Positions 8,482-17,366 of a stretch of 35,369 nt of DNA are shown here, in pieces (positions within the stretch are counted from its first letter, which is position 1; each line of letters starts with the position of its first letter). The stretch is from Pararhizobium polonicum (lineage in GTDB: Bacteria; Pseudomonadota; Alphaproteobacteria; Rhizobiales; Rhizobiaceae). The position numbers were made by a program, and so were the translations under genes. The notes beneath the pieces were generated by a model that searched no databases, was not told where the DNA came from, and saw only the letters and a list, made by a program, of their open reading frames with translations. The stretch spans positions 1-35,369 of the forward strand of contig NZ_LGLV01000025.1 in NCBI RefSeq assembly GCF_001687365.1. The letters are read 5' to 3'.

Positions 8482-8530
8482 GCGAGACTTAGAGGAAAGC
8501 TTCCGTGCGGCAACGTTCGGGGGCTTTTTT
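8482..8530 (+). ncRNA. counter-transcribed antisense RNA (ctRNA / incA / repE)
   Basis: A small RNA of about 50 nt predicted from its promoter to a terminator. The stem AGCTTCCG (8498-8505) pairs with CGGGGGCT (8518-8525), using two G-U pairs, and is followed by a T-run through 8530. In repABC plasmids this RNA pairs with the repB-repC leader and lowers RepC expression, acting as an incompatibility factor. The exact 5' end is inferred. Confidence 0.85.
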
Positions 8531-8585
8531 CTTTTGCGGTTTGTCCTTCTCTTCGTTTAATCGTTGAACTTTTGGGCCTGACGGT

Positions 8586-9611
8586 TCAGCGCGCCTTGCG
8601 TTCCTGCTCCGCAAGATAGGATTGATGCAACTGCTCAAGTTGGGCAGCGATATAGTCTGCAAATGCGGGCGCCGTCCGGTCGTCAAAAACGAGATTTACT
8701 TTTGCGCCGGATCTCTCGATCAAGGCCAGCTTTACGCCCTCAGCGCTTTTGACTATCTCGGCCTTCTTCTTGGCGGGTTGGGCGGATAAAAACGCCATCA
8801 CCTGGCCAAAACGACTATCTGTGTCCGCGACTTTGAACTCCCCGCTGCCGAGCAAGGCGCTGAGAGCTGTCTGTTTCTTTGTCTGAGCAAGGCGCTCTGC
8901 CAGAGCAATCCAACGAGGGCGTCCGGCTTTCGGAGCAGGTCCGATCGCCTCGATGAGTGCACGGGGAACCGAATGGGCTACGCTCATGAGCTTGGAGAGC
9001 TGCGTCTTCTCCATGCCGAGAGATGACATGATGACACGGCGATCAAATCCGCGCTCTTCCAGAGCCAGGGCAAACAACCCACGTTCGATATAGCTGAGGT
9101 CGGATCGAGCCGAGTTTTCCTGGCCCTGGATCACGACCAGTTCTTCGTCGGAAAGGTTCTGAACGACCGCCTTCACCGGGCGCCCAAGCGCAGCCAGGAC
9201 GCGTACCCTTCGGTGCCCGAAGGCGATCTGATAGTTTTCGGGGTTTGTTGGGTGTGGCCGAACAAGAATTGGGCTTTTTTGCCCGGATTCACGGATTGCG
9301 TCAGTCAGGCGCTGGAACGCTTCGCCGTCATCGAGCAGGCGGTCCGTGACGAACGATCCTTCTATCCTGTCGGTCGGGATTTCCACGACGGCAGAGCCGG
9401 CGGCGATCAGTGCCCTGGCCTGATCGGCTGCGTTGGCGATATTGCCCAGCGAACGGCCCATAGCACCAACCGCGCCGGAGCGGATGTGATGGAGTTTCTT
9501 TTCCGGGATGGCATCGGCCTCATGCGCTTGAAGATGAACCTCGGGGTTGCCACCTGGCAACTCCTGTTCGCGACGGGAAAGCATGGCCTTGAGAGTGTCT
9601 TTTCTGCTCAT
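8586..9611 (-). CDS. repB: RepB, ParB-family partition protein (repABC)
   Basis: Centromere-binding protein of 341 residues working with the RepA encoded just upstream. It has the ParB block FGHRRVRVLAA at about 131-141, QGQENSARSDLSYIERG, and a helix-turn-helix near 190-212. Its ATG overlaps the repA stop as ATGA, so translation is coupled. Codons 18-22 (LPGGN) contain a partition-site palindrome, so the gene carries its own binding site. It shares the MSRKDT start and overall plan with the orphan RepB but is strongly diverged, fitting its different site. Confidence 0.95.
   Translation of the reverse strand: MSRKDTLKAMLSRREQELPGGNPEVHLQAHEADAIPEKKLHHIRSGAVGAMGRSLGNIANAADQARALIAAGSAVVEIPTDRIEGSFVTDRLLDDGEAFQRLTDAIRESGQKSPILVRPHPTNPENYQIAFGHRRVRVLAALGRPVKAVVQNLSDEELVVIQGQENSARSDLSYIERGLFALALEERGFDRRVIMSSLGMEKTQLSKLMSVAHSVPRALIEAIGPAPKAGRPRWIALAERLAQTKKQTALSALLGSGEFKVADTDSRFGQVMAFLSAQPAKKKAEIVKSAEGVKLALIERSGAKVNLVFDDRTAPAFADYIAAQLEQLHQSYLAEQERKAR
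9546..9561. promoter_or_regulatory. parS: parS-like site within repB
   Basis: GTTGCCACCTGGCAAC has 7-bp perfect arms and a 2-nt centre, on the GTT-N10-AAC pattern. It is identical to the site at 11223-11238. Its location inside the coding sequence of repB is unusual. Confidence 0.75.
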
Positions 9612-10822
9612 ACCGCCCTGCCCCAGGCCTGCCTGATTAGCCCATCGATCTCGCCATTAACGGCGTCGAGCGATTCGATCGCCCGATCGTATGTGTTTTT
9701 CGAGAAATTCTCGCGCCCCACCTCGTAAAGCGTCTGTTTCGACAGACCGGCGTCCGAAACAGCCGTCGATTTCAGCATGGTGTTTGTCAACACCCGTTCG
9801 CGAAACAGCGAGCGCATGAAGCCGACCATCTGAGCCTGCGGGCCGTCGGATGGCTCGTAACGGGTTACGACATAGCGGATGAAATCATAATCCAGGTCGC
9901 CGCCCGATTCCTGGACGACGCTCAAAAGATCGGATGCCATCAGCAGGAACTGACACATCGACATGACATCCAGCATCTGCGGATGCGCGGTGATCAGCAA
10001 GCCGGTCGATGCGCAAAGGGCGCCGAGCGTGAGGAAGCCGAGTTGCGGCGGGCAATCAAGCACCATGACATCGTAATTGTCGGCAACCGTGCCAAGCGCG
10101 GACGCAACACGCCCGAAGAAAGGCTCGACCGATCGCTCCGCAAGCGCGCGCGGCGTGTCGTGCTCATACTCCATCAGTTCCAGGTTTCCGGGAACGAGAT
10201 CCAGACCGGGAATGTAACTTTTGCGAATGATCTCGCTCAGGGGGCGGCGATTGTCGTCATAGCGGACGGCACCGTACATGGTCTCGTTCGGGCCGATGTC
10301 ATATTCCGGCTGGTAACCGTGCAGAGCGGTCAGGGATGCCTGCGGATCGAGATCGACTGCCAGAACACGGTAGCCCTGCAGCGCCAGATATTGGGCCAGA
10401 TGGGCCGCCGTCGTGGTCTTGCCGCTTCCGCCCTTGAAATTCACAACAGCCATCACCTGGCAATGCTCGTCGCCGCGTCGCCGCGGGACATATTGTTTGC
10501 CCTTCGAGTTCTCGTCGAGAACTGCGCGAATCTGATTGATCTGGTCGAGTGTGTAGGAGCGTCGGCCTCCGGGGCTTATCTTTGGCTGAGGCCCCTTGCC
10601 GTTCAGGGAAAGCTGGCGAAGATATGCATCAGCGATACCGATCAGCTTTGCCGATTCGACGGATGAGAATGAGCGGAGGTTTTTCTGTGACACCGGCGGG
10701 AAGAGCGCACGGCGCATTGCCAACAACTCTTCCGACAAAGCGGCGCCGTCGGCGGCAATGACCTCGGTCATCGGACGCTTCGGCGCGAGTGTTTCTGCAA
10801 GCTGACTACGACCCTTGGCCAT
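9608..10822 (-). CDS. repA: RepA, ParA-family partition ATPase (repABC)
   Basis: First gene of the repABC operon, 404 residues. It has an N-terminal helix-turn-helix (about 50-88), the deviant Walker A KGGSGKTT near 130, DLDPQAS, and DCPPQLG. It partitions the replicon with RepB and, in studied relatives, represses the operon by binding a palindrome upstream; a perfect 8-bp-arm palindrome lies at 10904-10920. A GGGGAG sequence lies some distance before the ATG. The 4-bp overlap with repB confirms an operon. Confidence 0.96.
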   Translation of the reverse strand: MAKGRSQLAETLAPKRPMTEVIAADGAALSEELLAMRRALFPPVSQKNLRSFSSVESAKLIGIADAYLRQLSLNGKGPQPKISPGGRRSYTLDQINQIRAVLDENSKGKQYVPRRRGDEHCQVMAVVNFKGGSGKTTTAAHLAQYLALQGYRVLAVDLDPQASLTALHGYQPEYDIGPNETMYGAVRYDDNRRPLSEIIRKSYIPGLDLVPGNLELMEYEHDTPRALAERSVEPFFGRVASALGTVADNYDVMVLDCPPQLGFLTLGALCASTGLLITAHPQMLDVMSMCQFLLMASDLLSVVQESGGDLDYDFIRYVVTRYEPSDGPQAQMVGFMRSLFRERVLTNTMLKSTAVSDAGLSKQTLYEVGRENFSKNTYDRAIESLDAVNGEIDGLIRQAWGRAV

Positions 10823-10903
10823 AACTACGATAATTCTCCCCGGTGGACAAATATTCCGTAGGTGAAGATGCCCCGAGTCGCAATGCTTAGCAAGAGAATA
10901 AGG

Positions 10904-10920
10904 GTTAACGTAACGTTAAC
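10904..10920. promoter_or_regulatory. candidate RepA operator
   Basis: GTTAACGTAACGTTAAC is a perfect palindrome of 8-bp arms around a central A, 82 bp upstream of the repA ATG. Location and symmetry fit a RepA autoregulation site. It resembles parS only in its GTT/AAC ends and is 17 rather than 16 bp long. No clean -35/-10 pair could be assigned. Confidence 0.55.
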
Positions 10921-11222
10921 ACTCGCAAAGCGAGAAAAACAACCGTCAGGCATGGTTGCGCGGTCTCGGTGCACGCCGATGCTGTTCTCCAGGCTCAAGC
11001 CTTCGGCTTCTCTCCGGGACAGGCGGTATGGCCTGGCTTTTCTGTCGTCCGCTCTGGCAGCCTCACGCTCATTAAAAAGGTTCACTCCACTCATGACCCG
11101 GCACTGACTACTGACCGGTGTGACTTGCGGCGCGACGTTCGGTTTCATCCCAATCCTGGAATGTCCTCACTGCTGCTGGGCATGGCGTAGACTCAATGCA
11201 AACACGCTTTGGAACCAGACAA

Positions 11223-11238
11223 GTTGCCACCTGGCAAC
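11223..11238. promoter_or_regulatory. parS: parS-like partition site upstream of repA
   Basis: GTTGCCACCTGGCAAC is identical in all 16 bases to the copy inside repB at 9546-9561. Exact recurrence of a near-palindrome on both sides of repA strongly supports a shared binding protein, presumably the RepB of this operon. Confidence 0.8.
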
Positions 11239-11625
11239 TCATGGGGCGGCGGCATTTCGCAAGGACGATATCGAACCGGGCGCCGCATGCAGTTTGCCAG
11301 ATCAATACCTCCCGTGATCCGGCTCCGATATCGTCCGTTAAATTCGGATAGCATCGTCTCTCCGGAAAGATAAATAGCGAAAAACGCCTACGATTCGCGA
11401 GCAAACAACGGTTCTTTTGGATCTTAAAGGTGCGGGGGCAGAAGACTGCCGACTTTGACGGCACCGGGCGGGCGAGATTTGTCTTTTAACCGGTCGAACA
11501 AGTCAAACCATGGCGGCATTCAACCCGGCGACGCGCATATCACGTAACGTGTGCGGAAGGTGGCGCCCGAGCATGATCGTTCTCGATCATCGACGGGATT
11601 CTCCCGGGAACAATTTCCGCACATA

Positions 11626-12591
11626 TTACGCGTCAACTTCAGCCGAGGATGCAAGGCCGGCGCCAGAGGAGTGGCTCGAAAATTTCAAGGCACGTTTGCC
11701 GTCCGACAGGTCATTCCGCACGCCGGCAGCCAACGCGGTGCGCTTGATGAGGCGCGCAATCTCCTGATCGTTGAGTCTGTCCATGCCCACCGATTTGCCT
11801 TGACCGGTCACGCGGCGGAAGAGAGGGCCGTGAGTGATCCTTGCGAATGTCAGCCACGTCTCCAGAGCGACGACAGGGCAGGTGGCATCCGACGAACCGC
11901 GTCCGATCTCGATCTCGCGTTCGCCGGTCTTGCCGCGTAAGGTAAGAAGAATACCCTTGTCGAGGCTTTCGACCCAGCCGCGACCGTCCTTTGTCTGACC
12001 GCGCCCTGCATCGAGACCGGCAATTTCGGAACGGCGCAGGCCACCGGAAAACCCGATCAGCAACATGGCGCGATCACGGATACCCCTCAAGCTGCCACGA
12101 TCGAGGGTTTCGAGCATGGCCATGATATCCTCCGGCGTCACCGCTTCCCTCTGTACTTGCGGTTTTGCATGGGTATCGCGGATGCCGGCCATAACGGTGG
12201 CGATATGACGGTCCTTGCGGTCGAGCGCCTGACCACGCTGCGCATAATTCCAGGTGAGCGACGACAGACGCCGTTCGATGGTCGAGACCGAATTCGGCTT
12301 TCTGCTTCCCGTCGCAGCGCCCGACGCGCAGGCAGCTATATAGAGGCCGACGATCTGCGGCTCCGGGGGGAAGGGAGGGGCGTTCTGGCGCCGGCACCAG
12401 GCGGAAAAATGCTTCCAGTCGGCAGCGTATGCGCGGCGGGTATTTATGGAGCTGGCAGCCTCGACGTCATCGCGGGCCAGATCGGCCTGCGTTTCAAGAT
12501 GTGTGGGAAGACCGGTGGCGCCGTCGACTGGCCCGGTTTCCACGGCGGGAACAGCAGCCTTGGACACCTCGTGTTGTCGACCTGTCGTCAT
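11626..12591 (-). pseudogene. tyrosine recombinase/integrase, truncated
   Basis: The N-terminal SAM-like domain (NTRRAYAADWKHFSAW) and the catalytic-domain start with the first arginine (FSGGLRRSEIAGLD) are intact. Near the end the expected HSLRAG of this family reads HSSGAG, losing the second catalytic arginine, and the frame stops at AEVDA, roughly 50 residues before the expected end, so the nucleophilic tyrosine is absent. The ATG at 12591 (MTTGRQHEV) is the likely start. It lies just behind a broken PIN toxin, the same order as around 25232-26731. Enzyme activity should be lost. Confidence 0.85.
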
Positions 12592-12610
12592 TTCCGCTTT
12601 CCTTTGTCCA

Positions 12611-12980
12611 TCAAACAAGGTCCCAAGGATTGGTGACCGACATGCCGGTATCACCAAAGTCTTTCATGTTGCGAGTCACCACAATGCGATTATGAACAAG
12701 GGCGGCGGTGGCAATCAATCCATTGGTCTCCTTGCAAGGCCGGAGAGCCCTACCGTGTCCCAGCGCCGGCGATCTGATCCGCAATGGGAAGGGGGCTGCG
12801 TGATCCTGCCGAAGTTTGCGCAGCGGTTCGCAAGGCGCATCGCCGTCCACGGATCCGACTTCCGTACGAGAAGCAATCCTTCGCATGATCTCGGCCTGCG
12901 TGACGACACTCAAGCAGACGCCGAGAGGATTTCAGGAGCGCGACCCGCGAACTGCGATGGGCCTGGGACACGATACATCA
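12611..12980 (-). pseudogene. PIN-domain toxin (VapC/FitB-like), degraded
   Basis: Pieces of a PIN-domain ribonuclease lie in different frames: QAHRSSRVALLKSS, then SVVTQAEIM, then the well-preserved C-terminus GLIATAALVHNRIVVTRN through VTNPWDLV, typical of FitB/VapC. At least two frameshifts separate them, and the first catalytic aspartate region (usual LDTN) is missing. No antitoxin gene could be recognised upstream. It directly precedes the broken integrase. Confidence 0.65.
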
Positions 12981-13254
12981 GGAGGCCGCGCCACGGTTGG
13001 GTGATTTGCCGCGCGCCACAACACTCCTGGCAATTGCTTCGTCCCTTGCGGTTGCTCTTTCCAGCCCATAAGCGCGGCGCATATTGACTGATTTGCCGTC
13101 CTGGGCGTAACAGTGGAGGGAATGGGCGAGGCTTGGCAGCAGGCCGTTTACGATCTCGGAACTGCCGCAGTGGCATAATGCCTATGCCGTTGACGGGCGC
13201 TGCGCCCCTTGTCGGGACTTCAGTCGCGTGTCTTCCCAATATAATAAGAACGCA

Positions 13255-13610
13255 ACATTATCGTTCGTTTTGTGAGGTGAATGGGCCGTGCGGTTTTATG
13301 ATGTTCGGGCGATGTAACCGCACTCGTTCACGCGTTTACCAAAGGTCAATTGAAGTCGTCCTTGGCCCTGGGACAAAGGATTTGGGATGGCGAGTCTTCG
13401 CCGCCACGTTGGCGGGTTTGTACCGCCTTTCAGACCCAGTTCAAAATTTTCGATTCCGGACCGCGTGAGCCACACCGTCTCGGCGGCATGATGTCCGGTG
13501 CGAGTATTTCGTCCGCGCCATGTTCCGCTATCATACAAAGTGACGAAAACCCCGGTTAATGGCGATGCTTCGTCGGGGCGGATTTGCAAACCGGTTTTGT
13601 TTTGATTCAA
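13255..13610 (-). repeat. 356-bp inverted repeat, copy 2
   Basis: Reverse-complement copy of 1-356, equal length, about 19 mismatches. Similarity ends sharply at both sides: beyond 13610 lies the kinase remnant, and before 13255 the degraded spacer after the toxin remnant. Neither copy has flanking target-site duplications that I can confirm. Confidence 0.9.
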
Positions 13611-13679
13611 GGTGTGTCCTGACGAAGGAGGTCGGGGCACATGGCCAAAGCGTTGTGCGGCCGGTCTTCGAAAACGCAT

Positions 13680-13860
13680 TGCTACGGTGGCAGAGGAACG
13701 GCAGATGGTCGAAAACATCGACCGCACCCTGCAAAGCCTGTCGCATCTCTTCCGCTCCCTGCTCGATATTTCCACGCTGGACAGCGACAAGGTGATCCCG
13801 AAGATGGAAGCGGTATCCGATCGGTGTGCTGATCGAGGACGTTGTGTCGCCAGAGGCGCG
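13680..13860 (+). pseudogene. sensor histidine kinase fragment
   Basis: Reads VAEERQMVENIDRTLQSL and on to FRSLLDISTLDSDKVIPKMEAV, typical of the second helix of a HisKA dimerisation domain in a hybrid sensor kinase. After a frame change, IGVLIEDVVSPEAR continues the family pattern. The phospho-accepting histidine and the ATPase domain are absent. It is a scrap of a larger gene left between the repeat copy and the diguanylate cyclase. Confidence 0.6.
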
Positions 13861-13968
13861 GTCCCCGGGTGGCGGCTTTTGCTGTGTAAGGCGGAGCCGT
13901 TCGCGCCGTGCCGCGCCAGAAGGTTAGCGATGCGCGACTCACTAAAATAGCTGACCGTGGGCGATGAT

Positions 13969-15234
13969 TTAAGCAGTCGGCCGCGACAAAGATGCGGAGG
14001 CGCTGACGACCCTGTTCCTTCCCATCTTCTTTGCTTCATAGAGCGCGGCGTCGGCCTTGAGGAGGAGCCCACGAAAATCACTGGCATCCGCCGGAAACGT
14101 CGCGATGCCAACGCTGATCGTCACGGACCGCCCAAGTGCCGGCTTTTGGCTGTCGGACACAGCCGTTCGAATGCGCTCGGCCATTGCGCCAGCGCCCGGC
14201 GGCGTCTCCGGGCAGAGCAGTGCAAACTCCTCCCCACCGTAACGAAAGAGTTCATCCGCCGCGCGCTTTGCTCCAGCGATCATCGCAGCCACCTCGCGAA
14301 GCACCCGGTCGCCTTCGACATGGCCGTACTGGTCGTTGATCGCCTTGAAGTGGTCGATGTCGATCATCATCAAGCTCACCGACAAGTCCGATTGCGTGGC
14401 CGCCTGCAGCAGGGCGGCTCCCTTCGCGTCGAACTGCCCGCGATCCTGAAGCCCGGTCAGGGCGTCTCTGCCAATCCGCTCGACCAGCTTCTCATAGCGG
14501 TGCCGATACGTGAGACGGTCGAACACGTCGGCCGCGCCTTGCGCCGGAATAGCAACCGGCGTGCGTTCGAGGAAGCGCAGATAAGCGGTGAGCATGAGGC
14601 TAAAGAAGCCGGCAGCACCCATCTTGGCGATCCAACCGCCATAGAGCGCGGAGGCCGGCACGCCCGCGAGGAGATGCAGGCTGACGAAGAAGAACAACTG
14701 GTCGAAACTCAAAACGATCGACAGGCTGATGAAAATCCGCCCCGGCACCGTGTTCGTCACCAGCGCGCCCAGCCGCTCATAGAGAATGACCAGCAGGATG
14801 AGGTCAGCGAAGAGGAGGATCGTGCCCCAGATCATCAGCAGGCCGATCTGGTCGATGAAGCGTAGATCTGCATTGTAGCCGGGCAGGCTTGCAGGATCGG
14901 CGTAGAACCGCAGGACGAGGCCCAGCGCGATCATCAGGATGTTGCCGCTCAGAAGGCCGTAGATCGGTTGGCGGATAACCTCGGCATCCTCCTTGATGTA
15001 CAGCAACAGGAAAAAGGCGAGCTTGCCCGTGAATATCACAGTGGAGCCGGGCGAGATCAGCCCGAATGGAAGCTCGACGAAGAAGACGGCCGCGAGATAG
15101 GTCTCAAGGAAATGCATCGTGCCGAGCAGGCAGAAGAAGACGCCGATGCCAATCGTCTTCCGCCTGAAGAAAATCGTTCCCATCACCATGAAATAAATGA
15201 CTGCCTGCACAAGCAGGGCGAAAATGCCGGACAC
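13969..15234 (-). CDS. membrane diguanylate cyclase (GGDEF domain)
   Basis: Makes cyclic di-GMP from two GTP. The N-terminal half has about seven hydrophobic helices, starting with SGIFALLVQAVIYFMVMGTI. The C-terminal GGDEF domain carries FRYGGEEFALL with the active GGEEF variant, DIDHFKAINDQYGH upstream, and RAAD five residues before GGEEF, matching the RxxD product-inhibition site. I chose the GTG at 15234, preceded by GGGGG, because the longer form from 15327 overlaps the DUF924 remnant and adds a soluble arginine-rich leader. Intact, so probably active; the sensed signal is unknown. Confidence 0.9.
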   Translation of the reverse strand: MSGIFALLVQAVIYFMVMGTIFFRRKTIGIGVFFCLLGTMHFLETYLAAVFFVELPFGLISPGSTVIFTGKLAFFLLLYIKEDAEVIRQPIYGLLSGNILMIALGLVLRFYADPASLPGYNADLRFIDQIGLLMIWGTILLFADLILLVILYERLGALVTNTVPGRIFISLSIVLSFDQLFFFVSLHLLAGVPASALYGGWIAKMGAAGFFSLMLTAYLRFLERTPVAIPAQGAADVFDRLTYRHRYEKLVERIGRDALTGLQDRGQFDAKGAALLQAATQSDLSVSLMMIDIDHFKAINDQYGHVEGDRVLREVAAMIAGAKRAADELFRYGGEEFALLCPETPPGAGAMAERIRTAVSDSQKPALGRSVTISVGIATFPADASDFRGLLLKADAALYEAKKMGRNRVVSASASLSRPTA

Positions 15235-15307
15235 TGCAAACCCCCGAGTTGATCTTAACTTCGCTCCCCCTTCCTGATGACATCTCCTCCATCGCGGTCG
15301 TTCGCCG

Positions 15308-15806
15308 CTACCCTTGGAATCCCCCATCCTCCAGAAACCTTGCTTCCTGCGGTGACGTCGCCCGGCCCAGCATCGGATTGCGGTGTGCGAAACGCCCGAA
15401 GCGGCGGATAATGTCGCGATGGTCTTCGGCGTGAGATAGCCACGGTTGGCCTAGTCTCGCATTCAGTGCCACCGAGATATCCTGGTCGGCCAAATCCTCC
15501 GAGTGAGCGAAGGGCAGGCAGAGGAAGAGTCGCAGATCGCCCTCGACGCGCTTCATGTGACCGGCAACTTCTGACTGTCGTGCGCAGTGCCGCGCGAGCG
15601 GATCGGTCGCATACACGTGGCTCTTGCCGGCGTGCCGCAACAGCCATATGAAGATCGAGAAAGCGCTTCTCAAACGTGGCGTCGAAAGCCGCGTCCTTGG
15701 CGAACCACCGGTTTGAGGACGCCCGCCAGAACGCCACCACATCTTCGGACGCGCTGTGCCGATCCTCGTTCGGTCGTTGCAGGCGAATTGTGTCGAAGGC
15801 CTTCAT
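15308..15806 (-). pseudogene. DUF924 family protein, frameshifted
   Basis: The N-terminus (MKAFDTIRLQ through WFAKDAAFDATFEKRF and LDLHMAVAA) is in one frame. The C-terminus (YATDPLARHC, LFLCLPFAHSEDLADQ, HRDIIRRFGRFAHRNPMLGR) is in another. The conserved middle block expected between them (ALALVILLDQFPRN in relatives) is missing, so an internal deletion of roughly 25-30 codons probably caused the shift. The biochemical function of the family is not known to me. Confidence 0.8.
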
Positions 15807-15817
15807 GGCGCCGCTCC

Positions 15818-17035
15818 TCACTGTGCCGCCAGTGGCGGCTTGCCCGACTCTCGCCGCTTCCGAACCCGCCGGCCTTCCCAAAAGCCAGCCGCCAGCATGA
15901 TAACGGTCGTGAGCCAGCCCATGGTCAGCAGATCTACGCTCGGCGCGACGGGCATGAGCGCGAGGAGCGCAACGACACCTGCCATGTGCGAGGCCGGCAG
16001 GACGCCATACACCACTTTCTTGTATACGGCGCTGCCGAGCAGATAGATCGCCGGCCCGCCGGAGAGGGTCAGCGCATAGGCGACCTTGAGCCCATCATGC
16101 GGGTGGGCGAGCACCAGATCGTTGCCGACTGCGGTGGTGATGATGCCAGCGATGAGAATGGCGTGAATATAATGGAAATAGGCGCCGATCCGGCCGGGAT
16201 CGTCGGAATGGGTGATGGCGTCGGTCGCGTCCTTGCTCGACGTGCCGAAGTAGAGCCACCACATTGCGAGCGTGCCGAGGAATGTCGCGAGCAGCGCGGA
16301 GAGGATCGGCAAGTCCCAGCTCTCGGCGCGAGCCATGGTAGCGCCGGTCGCGAGTAGCGTCTCGCCCAGCGCGACGATACAGAAAAGCTGGCAACGCTCG
16401 GCAAGATGGCCGCCATCGATCGTCCAGTCGCGGGTCTTCGAGCGGCCGAGGCCTGGTAGCGCAAAGCCAAACATCGGCGATACATATTCGCAGGCGATCG
16501 CGACCGCCCACAGCGCCATGCGCGCTTCATGCCGGACGAAGGCGCCGGCGATCCAGAAGACGGCGGCAATCGAGACCCAGCCGAGCATCCGCCGGTAGTT
16601 GGCCGCAAGCGGATGACCCGAGCCTAGCTCCCAGACGATATAGGCGGTGCGCCCGACCTGGATCGCAACATAGGCGACGGCGAAGACCAGGCCGCGCTCG
16701 CTGAAAGCACCGGGGATCGCTGAGGTCATGACGAGACCCGCAAGCATGATGGCGAAAATCAGGCCGCGGATACGCGGTGTTTCGGGGGAGAACCAGTTGG
16801 TGGCCCAGCAGGTGTATTGCCAGCCCAGCCAGACCGCGAACCAGAGGATGAGCGTCTCGATGACGCCCGTGACGTTCAGATTGGTCAGCAACTCGTGACT
16901 GAGCTGCGTCACGGCGAAGACATAGACAAGATCGAAGAACAATTCCTCGAAGGTCACGCGCGCATGATGCCCGTCACGGCGGCGAAGCAGAGGGTGATGG
17001 TCGGAGGTTGTGGTCGTCGTCGTTCTGTCGGTCAT
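15818..17035 (-). CDS. LtrA family (low temperature requirement A) membrane protein
   Basis: Polytopic inner-membrane protein of 405 residues. The N-terminus has the family signature VTFEELFFDLVYVFAVTQLS at about 27-46, followed by some ten to eleven hydrophobic segments including HLAERCQLFCIVALGETLL in the middle. A threonine-rich start (MTDRTTTTTTS) precedes the first helix. The molecular function of LtrA proteins is poorly known; the name comes from a Listeria cold-growth mutant. It is followed closely by the broken DUF924 gene and preceded by a degraded small membrane gene. Confidence 0.9.
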   Translation of the reverse strand: MTDRTTTTTTSDHHPLLRRRDGHHARVTFEELFFDLVYVFAVTQLSHELLTNLNVTGVIETLILWFAVWLGWQYTCWATNWFSPETPRIRGLIFAIMLAGLVMTSAIPGAFSERGLVFAVAYVAIQVGRTAYIVWELGSGHPLAANYRRMLGWVSIAAVFWIAGAFVRHEARMALWAVAIACEYVSPMFGFALPGLGRSKTRDWTIDGGHLAERCQLFCIVALGETLLATGATMARAESWDLPILSALLATFLGTLAMWWLYFGTSSKDATDAITHSDDPGRIGAYFHYIHAILIAGIITTAVGNDLVLAHPHDGLKVAYALTLSGGPAIYLLGSAVYKKVVYGVLPASHMAGVVALLALMPVAPSVDLLTMGWLTTVIMLAAGFWEGRRVRKRRESGKPPLAAQ

Positions 17036-17050
17036 GGGCGTTCCGGCGTG

Positions 17051-17256
17051 TCAGGAGAGGGCGAATTGCCAGATGGCGATGGCAGCGACGGTGGTCGGCA
17101 CGGCGAAGACGACCAGCAGAATAGGCGGTTCCTACGCCATTGTGTAACCGGCCCTGTTGAGGCCGACCCGGAGGTTGGTGACGGACACGGCAAACCGAAC
17201 AGGAGGAAGGCGCCGAGCAGGACAATTCCGCCAACAATGACCATCAGCATGTGCAT
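17051..17256 (-). pseudogene. small two-helix membrane protein, degraded
   Basis: It opens with MHMLMVIVGGIVLLGAFLLF after AAAGGATGACGCC. A frameshift follows, then AVSVTNLRVGLNRAGYTMA, an in-frame TAG, and EPPILLVVFAVPTTVAAIAI ending WQFALS. Joined, these would form a protein of about 70 residues or more with helices at both ends. Family function unknown. One frameshift plus one stop make it a pseudogene unless there is sequencing error. Confidence 0.65.
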
Positions 17257-17366
17257 GGCGTCATCCTTTCCAAGTTGCCGACGCCGCCGAGCGGCAGGCT
17301 GTCGATCCAGCAAACATGATCAGAGGAAACGGACGCGATCAGGGCTACCCCCGGCCGCGTCGGGGT

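Larger units (their letters stand above)
10823..11625. other. 803-bp upstream region of repABC
   Basis: No gene is supported. It contains the candidate RepA operator (10904-10920), a small hairpin CTCGC-AAA-GCGAG (10922-10934) and a partition site (11223-11238). The remainder up to the broken integrase shows nothing I recognise. Confidence 0.55.

Noticed and set aside
10922..10934. CTCGC-AAA-GCGAG hairpin with adjacent A/T run as terminator
   Set aside because: The T-run would precede the stem on the minus strand and is an A-run on the plus strand, the wrong order for a rho-independent terminator in either direction.
11626..12591. Functional integrase for excision of the region
   Set aside because: The second catalytic arginine is replaced and the tyrosine-bearing end is missing.
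13296..14111. Minus-strand open frame of 271 codons through repeat copy 2 and the kinase remnant
   Set aside because: It joins unrelated segments: repeat, kinase scrap and the 3' end of the cyclase gene. The repeat's frame recurs in copy 1 only because the repeat does.
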